From Dromiciops gliroides (Eukaryota; Chordata; Mammalia; Microbiotheria; Microbiotheriidae): a stretch of DNA of 64,000 nt. A model generated the notes under the pieces. It saw only the letters and a program-made list of their open reading frames with translations. It did not search any database and had not been told where the DNA came from. The stretch is from positions 4,440,191 through 4,504,190 of the forward strand of contig NC_057863.1 of NCBI RefSeq assembly GCF_019393635.1. The letters run 5' to 3'. Shown here one piece after another: positions 44,149-55,935 of this stretch. The position numbers and the translations under genes are program-made. Numbering within the stretch: the first letter of the stretch is position 1; each line of letters opens with the position of its first letter.

Positions 44149-44422
44149 AAACATCTTTTGAGGGGTCCTTAAAATTTACAAAGGTCATTTCAAGGCTACA
44201 ATGGGTAAAGAAATAAGCACTAAATATGATTCACACCAAGAACAACTAGATAGCATAGTGGATAGAATATCTTCATGATTTCAAATCTGGCCTTTGACAC
44301 TTACTAGCTGTGTGACCCTGGACAAGTCTCAGTTTCTTCATCTGTAAAATTAGCTTATTTCTTTACCCATTGTAGCCTTGAAATGACCTTTGTAAATTTT
44401 AAGGACCCTTCAAAGGATGTTT
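44149..44422. repeat. 70-bp near-perfect inverted repeat around a SINE
   Basis: Left arm 44149-44218 and right arm 44353-44422 are reverse complements with two mismatches over 70 bp. The 134-bp loop holds a plus-strand SINE. If transcribed, the RNA could form a 70-bp hairpin. The arms match no repeat I recognise. Confidence 0.95.
44245..44352 (+). repeat. MIR/tRNA-type SINE in the hairpin loop
   Basis: 'aactagatagcatagtggat', 'cacttactagctgtgtgacc' and 'tcagtttcttcatctgtaaa' show a plus-strand SINE with internal deletions. Its 3' end abuts the right arm. Confidence 0.65.
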
Positions 44423-44454
44423 TCTTCTTGATCTTAATATCTTAGATCTAAGGC

Positions 44455-44720
44455 CAAAGGGAACCTTAGAGACTCTATAGTCTGATCTCATTTTACATAT
44501 GAGGAAACTGAGGCCTTGGGAGTCAAGTGACTTTTTTGAGGCCACACAGAAAGGATCATAGCTGTAGAGCATAAAGTGACCTCAGAGGCCATCTGGTCCA
44601 TTCCCAATTTTCAGATGAGAAAACAGGCTCAGAGACATCTAATGCTTTTATTTCAGAGTCCCACAAGGAGTAATCAGCACAACCAGGATTTGAAGCAAGG
44701 TCCCTTTGGCTCCAGTCATT
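44455..44720 (-). repeat. two MIR-like SINE fragments
   Basis: First about 44455-44550 ('atatgaggaaactgaggcct'), second about 44560-44720 ('gaccatctggtccattccca'-type words and 'ggatttgaagcaaggtccct'). Both are reverse and arranged head to tail. Confidence 0.5.
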
Positions 44721-45779
44721 GAAGTTTCTTCCGGACCCTTCTACATTTTCCCATGAGGCTCCATAAGTATTGTTGCCATGGAGAGGCAGCACATTGGACC
44801 AGCCAAACCAATGCAAGTGAGCGCACCATATGTTTGCTGATTATTCATATTTCATGCCACCTTTTGATAAGGAGGAAGATTCAATGAGCGAGTGCCTCCA
44901 TGTGTAACAGTCCGAGTTTCTGGAAACTGTTTTATTTTAAAGATCTCTTCCTTTGCTATCAACTCACTGACCTCTCCAGTGTGCCTGCCGCCCACACACC
45001 ACAGTCTTTCAAGTCCATTTGCACACAACATAACCCTGGGCGTTGGGGTGAAAGCTATGCCAACCATCCCCGCATTTCTTTGCTGAAACTTACATGTTTT
45101 TTGAACCTGTGTTTTGTCTGAACTCATGCAGATTTAGGGCCAATTCAATTTGGCAATTGATTCTTGATAATCTTAGGAAATCCTGCCCAATAGAGATAAG
45201 TGACAACCTGATGGGCTGGGAGGGCCCCTTCTCTTGCCCAGTATTTCCTAAGCAGTCGGGCTTGCTGAGAAATCTGTCATTGTCACAAATAGCAAGTCAC
45301 TCCCTATGGACTGCCCCAGTCTCATTATGGGGTGCCATCTTCTAGTTCAGATACATTACTGTTGCCAGATTTACAGACAGTGCAGCCGGCATCACCAGAA
45401 GAGCAAGATAGATGCACTTTATCTTGATTTATAGGGAAAACATGATTTGTGCTTAGAAAGACCGTGACAGTGGCCTGCAGCCAACCCTGGAAGCCTGGGG
45501 AGAGTGTTTCTCCTCCATGGATCCTTAAACAAAAAACCAAATAGTCAGGAAATTCTATGGCAGCTACTCAAAGAAACCAATAGGGAAAGATCTACCAGGT
45601 TCTCACAGTCCCTCTTGGCCTTGGGGAAGCTGACAGTGGTACAGCCGGACAATAAAGTCTGGAACTTGGTCCCTCCTAATGAATAGCCTCCAACATTTCA
45701 TTCTGTGGGGGAGAGGAAGGAATATCATTGATTGAAAGCTCCCTCTTCTCCATAATGATATATCCCAACTCACCTTAAC
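44721..45779. other. unique sequence, nothing recognised
   Basis: No repeat or gene can be supported. Frames of 60-91 codons on both strands lack motifs. Confidence 0.35.
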
Positions 45780-46784
45780 ATCATCTTCCACGCTCTCCTT
45801 TTTTGCTCTACTTTCAGGTGAGTTGTTGCTTCCTCCAGACTTCAGCCTTTTACTCATGCCCATTCTCTCCTGTTGTCTTCTCTGTGAGCTTGACTCTTCA
45901 TCCCATCCCCTGTGTCTCTAATCAACCTCTTCGTACCCACCAGTTCCTTCTCAGCTAACTACAAGCCCTCCTTCACCACGCTCCTTCTAAACCAAATGTG
46001 CACCACCACCAAAAACACAAAAAGCAAAATCTTGGCTTGATCCTACAATCTCCTCCAGCTATCAACCTGTACCTTCTCTCCCATTCAAAGATAAACTCTT
46101 GGTCAAAGCTTGCTATACATATTGCTTCTGTTTTCTTACCTCTGACACAATTCTCAAGCTTTTTGATCTGACCTTTCAGCTGCACCAAACTGAAACTTTT
46201 CTCTCCAAGCTTACAAATGATTAAGTAACCACCAGATCTGATTCTCTTCATTCAGTCCTCATCTTCATTACTCTCTGTAGAATTTGACCTTTTTGACCAC
46301 TGCTCCATATTCAACATTCTCTCATTCCTGGATTTTCATGAAGCTGGCCTCTCCCCTTCTCCCCCTACTTCTCCGATTGCTCTCTTAATCTCCTTTGCAG
46401 GATCGTCACTTCTTGTTCTACCCCCTCCCCACCAAACTGTGCCCTATTATCTTTCCTCTGGTGATCTCATTAGCTTCCATGGGTTTAATTATTCTATTGA
46501 TTCAGATAACTTTTGGCTCTATATAAGCTGTCCCAGTCTCTGCCAGGACTGCATCACCAAGTGCCTGTTGGACTTTTAAAACTGAACATCTTGTAGACAT
46601 CTACAACTTAACTTGGTTAAATTAGAATACATAATTTTTTCCCCAAAACACTTTCTTCTCATCAAAGGTCCTACCCTCCTAGTCACTTTGGTCCTCAACT
46701 CAAAAATCATCCTTGACTTCTCTTTCACCCTTCACATACATTCAATTACCAAGTCCTGTCAATTCTACCTCCATGATGTATCTT
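45780..46784 (+). repeat. L2 LINE fragment
   Basis: 'tgtctctaatcaacctcttc', 'gcttgctatacatattgctt', 'gacctttttgaccactgctc', 'tcttaatctcctttgcagga', 'cttgacttctctttcaccct' and 'accaagtcctgtcaattcta' follow the L2 order into its 3' half. It is interrupted by an L1 3' end and resumes at 47116. Confidence 0.7.
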
Positions 46785-47115
46785 TTTAAAAAATTCACTT
46801 TTATTTTCTCAGCTCCAAATTGTCTATTACCTCCCCTTTCCCTCCATTGAAAATGTAATAAAAACAAAACCCACTACAAACATGTATAGCCCACATTCAC
46901 CATGAATAAAAAGGGAATATGCCTCAATCAGCACTGAGTCCGTGACTTCTCTATGGAGGCGAGTGGCATGCTTCATCCCGAGACCTCCACAACTGTGGCT
47001 GGTCATTGTGTTGATTAGAAGTTCTAAGTTCCTCAAAGTTGCTTTTCTTTACAGTATGGTTATTACTGTATCAAGTGCTCTCCCGGTTTGGCTCACTTCA
47101 TTTTGCAACAGTTTA
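46785..47115 (-). repeat. L1-type 3' end, reverse
   Basis: 'gcatgcttcatcccgagacc', 'ctggtcattgtgttgattag' and 'ggctcacttcattttgcaac' fit the reverse marsupial L1 3' end. It splits an L2 element. Confidence 0.65.
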
Positions 47116-47605
47116 CGAGACCACCCCTTTCATCATTTCTTTCTCTTTGCTATAACTTACAACCATCCCTTTCTCTTCACAGCAACCACCCAAGCTAGGC
47201 TATTGCCTCTCAGTTTGACTATTGAAATCACCTTCCATTTGGTTTTGAAATCTCTCATTTTTCCCACCTCCAACCCATTCTCAACTCAGCTGTCTGATAT
47301 TCCTCAAGCACAGCTCTGACCAGCAGCTCACTACCCTTCCCCAGAAGTTCTTGGGGGTCTCTCTATCCTCTAGCATAAAATACCAGCTCTTTTGCTTGGC
47401 TACAGGCTCTTTCACAGCTTATTATACATTTCTTCCCTTTAGGTCCCAGAAAATCTGACCTTTTGCTCACATTCCCATCTCTGGGCATTCCCATTCCCAT
47501 GCCTATTATGTTCTCCTTTTCTCCTAGATCCCTAACCTTGTTTTGAAACCTGGTTCAAATGTCGCATTGTTTAGGAAGCCTATCTGTGGTCCCTGAGGCC
47601 AATGA
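47116..47605 (+). repeat. L2 LINE fragment, continued
   Basis: 'ctagcataaaataccagctc', 'acaggctctttcacagctta' and 'acctggttcaaatgtcgcat' continue the L2 begun at 45780. Confidence 0.65.
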
Positions 47606-47611
47606 CCTCCT

Positions 47612-48836
47612 TTGAAAATTGTTTTACACAGTGTTGTTCATCAGTATTGTACCTCAATTTCACGATGGCATGCTTGCCTGGGTTTTGGATAATGGACAGA
47701 GATCTCAGGCTTTTCCAGTCACCAATGGAGTGAAACGGGGTTGTGCACTTGCTCCCATGCTTCTTAGCCTGATGCTTTTAGCCATGTTGTCAAATACCTC
47801 CAACAAAGACCAACACGACATCAGGATCAGCTGCCATACTGATGGTATGAAAAGGCTACAAGCCAAGACTAAAGTGGAGGGAGTGTTTGTCCATGATTTT
47901 TTGTTTGCAGATGATTGTGCACTCCATGCAGCCTCTGTAGCTGAGATGCAACAAAGTATGACTAATTCTTTGGTGCTTTTGATCATTTTGGCCTAACAAT
48001 TAACACCTAGAAAACACAGGTGCTCTGCCAGCCAGCACTGCACCGTTGTATGTGGAACCATCAGTTACAGCAAATGGACAAGTTTTGAATACTGTGGAGA
48101 AGTTCACTTCCCTCTCTACTCTTCAGGGATGGAAACGTTGATGAGGTTGATGCACACGTTGCTAGAGAGAACTCAGCGTTTGGGAGGCTCCAAAGGAAAG
48201 TGTGGGAGGGAAGAGGCATTAGACTGACTACCAAATTGAAGGTCTACAGAGCCATTATAAAACCTGGACCATGCGCCATGCCAGGAAACTGAGTTACTTC
48301 CATTTGAATTGTCTTAGGAAGATTCTGAAGCTTACCTGGCAACAAGACACCAGACAGTGAGGTCCTCTCTTGAGCCAAACTGTCAGGCATTCAAACTCTA
48401 CTGCAGAGAGCACAACTCCATTGGTCTGGCCTCCTTGTTGGAATGCCAAATGTACACTTGCCTAAAAGCCTATTTTATGGAGAACTCACAGAAGGAAGCA
48501 CTCACATGGTGGTCAGAAAAGGACTCTCAAGGTCTCTCTTAAGAACTTTGGAACGGATTGCATAACGTGGGAGACACTGGCACAGGGCCTCTCAGCGTGG
48601 CAAGCCCTCCTCAGAGAAGGTGCTGTGCTCTATGAACAAAGTAGAATTGAAATAGATCAAAAGAAACAGGAGATCCACCCCACATGTTCACTTGGATTAT
48701 TGGTGTCCAGCCTATGGTAGAACATTCTAACCTTGTATCAGTCTGCTCAGTCACAGTCGGACACACTGTAACTTGATTCTAACATAGTGATGTCATTTTG
48801 GTCCTCTTTGAGAATGAAGGAAAACTACCAACCAAC
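47612..48836 (+). mobile_element. RTE-like LINE, 5'-truncated, with complete 3' end
   Basis: A reverse-transcriptase remnant is followed by C-terminal DNA readable in several frames: VDAHVARENSAFGRL near 48145, YRAII near 48250, FHLNCLRKILKLTW near 48300. The final 'tttggtcctctttgagaatg' ends the element at about 48836. The 5' half (endonuclease) is missing, as usual for target-primed insertions. The tail resembles that of the SINEs at 4636 and 5855. Confidence 0.8.
47640..47990 (+). pseudogene. RTE-like reverse transcriptase fragment
   Basis: The open frame contains FHDGMLAWVLDNGQRS, then VTNGVKRGCALAPMLLSLM (the conserved block before the catalytic site) and FLFADDCALHAA with the FADD catalytic motif of non-LTR reverse transcriptases. 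The frame then breaks and continues in others. Start codon at 47619 is not biological: the match begins inside. Inactive. Confidence 0.88.
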
Positions 48837-48839
48837 ATG

Positions 48840-48985
48840 CATTGTGTATTGTTTATCTGGCTTCTTGTGGTTTCCTATGGGTAGAATGTAAACTCCGTGA
48901 GAGCAGGGACTCACCCTATCTTCAGCACCTAGTGTAGCCCAGTGCTCGCACACAGCAAACACTTCATCACTGGTTGTTGATCATC
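48840..48985 (+). repeat. L2 3' end
   Basis: 'gtagaatgtaaactccgtga', 'gagcagggactcaccctatc' and 'cagcacctagtgtagcccag' form the L2 terminus. It starts right after the RTE end. Confidence 0.75.
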
Positions 48986-49940
48986 AGTCCTCTGGAATCC
49001 CAGCTGGTTACTGCAGTACTTAAAGAGGTGTTGATCTAGACATTCAGAATGAGACCATTTTGAACAGAATGTATTTTCCTTGATTGTGTACCTGTTAAAA
49101 GTATGAGCTTTTTGTTTTGTTTCTCCCCAGCTGATGCAGAAGAGTATGAAGGAGAGAAAGTAAATACCTGTTACTTTAAAAAAATACTCTTTTAAAAAGA
49201 TTGTTGATTTAATGGGTAAATGAGGGACCAGAAAAGAGTGAAATCCGGTCTTGGGGGATTAGGAATCCAGTTCTGAGTGGCACGTGGACCGTTTTGATAG
49301 AGAATTCAACCAAGTCCCAGGTCTCCCAAGGCTACTTGAACCTCTTCCCAATGGAAACGTGGGGTCAAAACATGAGATGAGATGGAAAAGAACTTTAGAA
49401 GTCTAGTTGATTTATGGAGAATTGTATTTTCAATTCCTTTTTTCTGAGAATACCAAGACTGCTCCCAAAATGTCCACCACAGTTCTCCTCCCCAGTCTTT
49501 GTCTCTTCCCTTCCCTGCTCTCCTCTCATCAAAGAGGATTGTGTCAATTCTCCTCTCCTCCCTCATCTCAAAGAAGAGGTGTGGTGATAAGGAGGCATTA
49601 GGGAGACAGGTGTGAATCAACTACTCAAGGTGTAACTGGCATCGTGAGTGCTTCAGTACAGTGCCTCTGCTCAGTACTGTGTTTGTGACTGACACCCATT
49701 TTCCCCTCACACCCCCAGGAACCAAGCCCCACCAGTTCTTGGCTCCTTTGCCTTCACTAAAGGGGATACCAATCTTGCCTGACCAATTTCAACACTTGGC
49801 CTGAAAGCCTAAAAGGGGAACGTGAACAAAAAGTTGACTACTTAACTACCTCAAGGGTGGATCTGATTGGCTAGATTTCAGGAGGAAAGAAATAGGGCTC
49901 CTGTCAAGAACCAAAGGTGAAAGGAATATACTTGTTTCTC
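48986..49940. other. unique sequence, nothing recognised
   Basis: No repeat, coding or RNA feature supported. Confidence 0.4.
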
Positions 49941-49947
49941 AAAGGTA

Positions 49948-50067
49948 CTCTCTCTCCTCTCCCTCCTTTTCTCCCCCACTCCCTCTCTCCTCTCCCCCCT
50001 CCTTTTCTCCCCTCCTCTCTTCTCTCCCTCTTCCTATTATCCCTCTCCCCCTATCTCTTCCCTTTTA
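49948..50067. repeat. polypyrimidine tract
   Basis: About 120 bp of nearly pure C/T with irregular CTCTCC, CCTCC and TTTTCTCCC units and only a few A interruptions. Confidence 0.9.
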
Positions 50068-50104
50068 ATTAGGAAAGACTTCCTCTCAGCCTTCCCATAG
50101 CAAT

Positions 50105-50270
50105 TTATTTTTTACCTCTCAAACCGTAGTAGTGCATTTATCTGATTTGTGTCTTATCCAACCCCCTGCTTGATTGAATTCTATGAGGGCAGGGACTGGT
50201 GTCATCTAAACTTTACATCTTTCTCAGCTTCTAATAGGGTGTTCTGTACATGGTAAGCATTGAAAAAAAT
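50105..50270 (+). repeat. L2 3' end
   Basis: 'ttgattgaattctatgaggg', 'cagggactggtgtcatctaa' and 'ttctgtacatggtaagcatt' are the L2 terminus. Confidence 0.7.
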
Positions 50271-50379
50271 TGGCCTTGAATTCTTTATTCCTTTCTCTCC
50301 CCCTTTCCTCTTTCTTTGGGTTCAGTTTGCATGTTGTTGTATGTATCTATGTGGTCATCTGCAAGTTCCTCAAGGGCAG

Positions 50380-50720
50380 GGAGTGTGTGTGTGTGTCTAT
50401 CGTCTATTATCTCTATACTTTTACATATACATACACACTACATATGTATATATAAATGGGTATGTATATATTTACACATGTATATATAAATGGGCATGTA
50501 TATATTTACATGTATGTGTGTATATAAGGGCAGGGATTGTGTGTATACATACATTTATGTAAATATATACACATTTACATATATGCACTATATAGTGTGG
50601 ATGTATATGTAAAAGTACACACATATATGCACAGTATATATATTATGTATATATACACATACACACACACACACACACTACATATGTCTATCTATCCATC
50701 CATCCATACATCTATCTGTA
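50380..50720. repeat. TATA/TGTG/ACAC low-complexity tract
   Basis: Irregular alternation of TATATA, ACACAC and ATGTATATA units, ending in (CATC)n. It contains an internal near-repeat of 'tgggyatgtatatatttaca' at about 50457 and 50490. Confidence 0.9.
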
Positions 50721-50924
50721 TTTCCAGAGGCTGGCACAGTGTCTAGAACATGATTAATTCCTCCCTTTTTTCTCCTTCCTCTTCTCCTTCCTTCTCCCTT
50801 TCCTCTCCCCTACTTCAAAAATACAGTTTAAAGTGCCCAAACTAGAAAGACAAACAAAAGGATGGTCCCTCTAAGAGGCAGACAACTTTGCAAAGTTCAC
50901 AAAAGAATCCTGACATTACTAGGC

Positions 50925-51060
50925 TAAAAACTGCTGGAAAATTTACCGTGCAATTTACACAGCAGGATACTCATTATCTTTTATTAATATGCTAACTTAA
51001 GGCCAAATAACAAAATAACATCTCAATCATAATGCCTTTTATCTCCTCATCTGACACGTT
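50925..51060. other. candidate conserved noncoding element
   Basis: Repeat-free AT-rich stretch with 'attatcttttattaatatgc', 'ctcaatcataatgcctttta' and 'ctgacacgttaataacagag'. Composition and motif density are typical of mammalian conserved noncoding elements. 51065-51512 shows nothing recognisable. Confidence 0.35.
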
Positions 51061-51512
51061 AATAACAGAGAGTAGCCCTTTGGGAGAAGAGAGTGGCAAG
51101 TAGAGATTAGAAAGATTTTAGAGATCAAACATTTCAGAAATCTACAAAGATGATTATGGGCATATTTTAAAGAACATGTGCCTTACTGTGCCCTATACAC
51201 ATGTTTAAATGACTATTTTAAAAAATACCTCAAAATTGCAGAATTCTCTTTGTTGTGAGGCTTCACTTGTTACAAGGGCTACGTCCCACATATGTTATGG
51301 GGGGGGGGTTGTGTGGATTGAAGGGAGGCAGAAGAATAACTCTAGTCTCTTTTCTACTAACTTTTTCCAAGGGAGACATTATTTCCTACCATTAGGTGAA
51401 GCAGGAAACTGGGGCCAGAAGCTAGCTCTTCTGGTCTCTTCAAAGAGAAGAGGTCCTGGGAAAAAATGTGACTATCTCTCCCTTAAATAATATTATAAGT
51501 GATTGATCAATT

Positions 51513-52065
<553 letters not shown>

Positions 52066-52538
52066 TCCCAAACTGAACTCATGATCTTTCCCCCTAAATC
52101 CTCCCCTCCTTCTACCTTTCATATTACTATCTATTCATATTACCATAGAGGGCAACACCAACTCCCCAGTTGCTCAGGCTCACAACCTAGTAGCCCTCAT
52201 GAGGACTCCTCACTATTTCTCACCCTCCAGATCCAATATGGTGCCAAAGCCTGTCAATTTCATTTTTTCAGCATCTCCCAAATAAAGCCCCTTCTCTCCT
52301 CTGACACTGCCCCCAGCCTAGTGCAGCCACTTATTGTCTCACACCTGGAGTACTGCAATAGCTGCTGGGGAGAGGGGAGGGTCTGCCTGCCCCAAGGCTC
52401 TCCCCACTCCAGTCCATCTTCCATTCAGCCACCAAAGTGAATTTCCTAAAGTGCAGGTTCAATCATATTACCCTCCCCCCTCCCATTTAATAAACTCCAC
52501 TGACTCCCTTTTGCCTCGGGATCAAATACTAAATGGTC

Positions 52539-52704
52539 AGGGGCAGCTAGGTGGCACAGTGGATAGAGCACTGGCCCTGGAGTTAGGAGGACCTGAGTTC
52601 AAATCCGACCTCAGACACTTAACACTTACTGGCTATGTGACCCTGGTCAAGTCATTTAACCCCAACTGCCTCACCAAAACAACAACAACAACAACAATAA
52701 CAAC
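52539..52704 (+). mobile_element. tRNA-type marsupial SINE (WSINE1-like), with TSD
   Basis: Full copy ending in an (AAC)n tail. Perfect 16-bp target duplication CAAATACTAAATGGTC at 52523-52538 and 52705-52720, within L2. Confidence 0.97.
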
Positions 52705-53035
52705 CAAATACTAAATGGTCCATTCAAATGGGCATTCAAAGCCCTTCATCACCTGATCCCCTCCTACCTTTCCCGTCTTCTTACACCCTAATTCCTGACT
52801 CTTCTGTACAGTGGCCCCAGGGCCTCCCAGCTATTCCATGACAAGATGCTTCATCTCTAGGATCTGAGCAGTGTTTCTGGTTGTCTCTCATGCCTAGAGT
52901 ACCCTCCCTCTTCAGTTGGGTCTACTGACTTTTGGGTGCTTCTAAGTCCCAGCCAAATCCCATCTTTCACTAGAAGCTTTCCATAATCCTTCTTGATTCT
53001 AGTGCCTTCCCTCTGTTAATTATTTCCTATTTAAC

Positions 53036-53268
53036 ATATATGTGTGTGTATATCTATATGTGTTTGCATGAACACACAAATGCATATGAGTATATATGAT
53101 GTGTATACACATGTGCACTTATGTGTATGCACACATTGTGCATATATACATACACACATGTATCTGCACGTTGTGTACATGTATCTCTATCATGTGGTAT
53201 GTATATGTCATTGTGTACTTGTATGCCTTCTATACACATAAATGTGCATATATCACATGTGTATGTCT
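53036..53268. repeat. TG/TA/CA-rich low-complexity tract
   Basis: Irregular TGTGTAT, CACACA and TATACA units interrupting the L2. Source of spurious Cys/His/Tyr frames on both strands. Confidence 0.85.
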
Positions 53269-53419
53269 CATTTGTACACGTTTGTTTGCTTGTTGTCTCC
53301 CCAGTTAGATTCTAAGTTCTTTGAGGGGCTGGGATTATCTTTTGCCTCTTTTTGTACTACAGAGCTTAGTACAATGCCTGACACAAAGGAGGCACAATAA
53401 AAGTTGATTGATTGATTGG

Positions 53420-54010
53420 TCTAGGGTTCATAACTTTTGATAACTGTTCCAATATTGGTGGTGGGGAAGCAGGACCCCAAGTTTTATATTTAAAGCTTGA
53501 TTCTCCTCTTACAATAAACACAAATAGCACTTTGCCAAGAAACTCCCTTATCCAAAGTGGTAGCAAACAGAAATCATAGCAGCCATACCTATGAGAAAAT
53601 AGATCATATCAAAGCAAGAGAAGGAGCTTTCACATTGGGAGTAAGATAATTCAGTCCCACTGAGAGACAGTCCTGGGTCTGACCCAAGGGGAAATTCCCC
53701 TACATCTTGAGTGCAGCAAACTGAGGACAAGGACATATTGGAGACTGCCGGCTCCTCTCCTGCAGACTTCTTCCCAGAGCCTTTTACTTCAGACACCTGA
53801 AGTGCGGCTGCCATCTTACATCTTCCCCCTCAAAGCCAGAAGCCAGAAGTGCCCAAAGTGACCCGAAGAAAACTGGAGAGAATGAAGGGATATCCTCTCT
53901 CTCGCTCTCACCTACTCTGCCCTGCCCTTCACCCAGGCACAGGACAATGATCTCCACCAATAAGGAGAGAGCCCCACACCAATAGGCTTTGGGGCTCAGA
54001 TTGAATTCCT
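53420..54010 (-). other. unclassified, possibly endogenous-retrovirus derived
   Basis: A minus frame of 88 codons (53548-53814) starts MAAALQVSEVKGSGKKSAGE and ends in a hydrophobic segment (MIYFLIGMAAMISVCYHFG). A TATA-like TTTAAATATAAAAC lies about 60 bp downstream on the same strand. 53921-53995 is related to 55722-55795. I do not recognise the protein. A repeat or LTR region is likelier than a host gene. Confidence 0.3.
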
Positions 54011-55574
54011 CCCCTGGACCAAAACTCTTTGCAGTCCTTTGAACATATCAGCTCGGGAGAGTACCAAAGCGGTAAATAGTATTAAACACAATCATCAGTG
54101 CATTAAAACAATAAGGATGATTCCCTGGAATCCTAGGGAACTAACCTTAAGTACCATTGAAAGCATAATAGAGCAAAAGCCCATTAACAATATATGCCAT
54201 AACCAGAGGGCCCCTTGAAAGGATTCCACAGTGACACAGTGACAAAGTTTCCTAACCACAGACAGGATATTTAACACAGGCACATGTCAAAAGTACATGC
54301 ATCTCCATGGGACACAGCAATCAGCTGAAAGCAGTAAGCATGGTGTAGGAAGGAAGGGAAGCTAGCAAGCTGCAACCATCACACTCTCCATGTGTCTCTC
54401 TATAAAATACAACTTACGTGTAAGCATTAACAATATCCACAGACCAATAAGCAAAGAGACTTTGCATTGGTGTGAGCCCGGCAGAAAAGCTTACAGAATG
54501 AACATAACAGCAAAATAAGAACCAAGTCTATTCAGAAGCGCAGCATCCATTCACGTGATTCTAGGCAAGGCACATTTCACACGAGCCCTCTCCACCACGG
54601 TTGCCTAGAGACATGAGGAACTACAGCCTCGGGTTCACCTGTAACATCATAACTTACCTAGTTCTCCTGTTGACTGACCCTACACCTGAGCTAGTGATTG
54701 GTGTGGACTGACCATTAAGATCATTACTGACTTGAGCGTCTACACCTGGGCTGGCCGATGTGTCAGCTATTAGTTTACTCGAGCTCCCTGGGATGAATCT
54801 GTAGCTGAGGAGTCTCTGCTGCTCCTCTGAGCAGGGAAGGGCATGTTTCTGGGTTCAATTCTCCTGCCCTGGAAGAATACACGGTTTCCATCATTTTCAG
54901 GGCCATTTTCTCTGTCAGAAAGTCATTGGACAGCTGGTGGACAGTCCCTTTCCCTCAGCCTTTTCCTAGGTGAGTGTCCATCAGTTCTCTCTCCACCTAC
55001 TTATTACAAAATCTGACTAACTCTCCTCTGGGCAACTGGTGCTTGTGGTGAATGGGTCTGCTGGGCCAATCCATTCTCCAGGGCTATTTTGTAAACAGGC
55101 AAGCTGCCCAGTCTTTCAAGTCCCTTGTATGGGCTGGCTTTCCATCAGTCAGCCAGCTTGTGTGTTCTCTGAATCCAAGGTTTCTCAACACTTTGGAATT
55201 AGAATGTTATTTGTGTCTCTAACACCTTTCGAATGGAAGCTCAGCTCATAGGCAGGCATCTCTCAGCTTCTCCTTTAATTGAGAGATGCACTGAGTGCAA
55301 GTATTAACGCCAATCCCTTCACAGAGGAGCCAAAATACAAGTTAACAGGGGCTGGGCTGGTTCTTGCCCAAACATGAATGAGTCTAGTGTAAAATATATG
55401 GAATCATTACTGGTGCGATTGGATTCATGGGCAAGAAATGAGAGGCCTTGACTTCCCTGGGGCTTTTGTTGTGGTCTCAGAGTTCCCAACATGTCTAACA
55501 GTGTGTGGCTAAACCATTCATGCTTCAGGCTCTTAGGGACTGCCAGAACCCCAGAGACTTTAGGCTTAACCAAA
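54011..55574. other. unclassified sequence
   Basis: No gene or named repeat recognised. It may belong with the neighbouring repeat modules. Open frames are short. Confidence 0.3.
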
Positions 55575-55685
55575 GATCTCTCCATCTCTCTGTCTCTCTC
55601 TCTCTGTTTCTGTCTCTGTCTCTGTCTGTCTCTCTCTTTGTCTCTCTGTCTCTCTCTTACTCTCACTTTCACTCTCACGCACTCT
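55575..55685. repeat. (TC)n / (TCTG)n microsatellite
   Basis: About 110 bp of TCTC with TG interruptions. It yields Leu/Ser frames on one strand and Arg/Glu frames on the other. Confidence 0.95.
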
Positions 55686-55689
55686 CTCC

Positions 55690-55800
55690 CTTTCCCCTAA
55701 CTCTGCCCCTTCCTTTGTACAGGCACAGGGCATTGATAGATTTTTCTCCACTGATAAAGAGAAAATCCCATCCCAGTGGGCTTTGGGATGGAAGTTTCAT
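55690..55800. repeat. repeat module related to 53921-53995
   Basis: CAGGCACAGG, CTCCACTGATAAAGAGA and GGGCTTTGGG appear in the same order at 53934-53995 (CAGGCACAGG, CTCCACCAATAAGGAGA, AGGCTTTGGG). Both follow CT-rich DNA. So one dispersed element is present twice. Confidence 0.7.
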
Positions 55801-55935
55801 AGTTAATAACACTGTAGATGTCTGTACATTGTACATGGGCATGTATTTGGACAGGTTTTTTTGTAAAACAAATGTTCGTAAGATAAATTGCACATTCCCT
55901 TTGACTTTCATTATATTGTTAGAAATGTATCCCTT

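Larger units (their letters stand above)
52066..53415 (+). repeat. L2 LINE fragment, long, split by a SINE and low-complexity DNA
   Basis: Runs in L2 order: 'gtcccaaactgaactcatga', 'tgccaaagcctgtcaatttc', 'ctcacacctggagtactgca', 'ccaccaaagtgaatttccta', 'ttcaaagcccttcatcacct', 'tctagtgccttccctctgtt' and the end 'ttagtacaatgcctgacac'. SINE at 52539-52704 and a TG/TA-rich expansion at 53036-53268 interrupt it. Confidence 0.82.
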
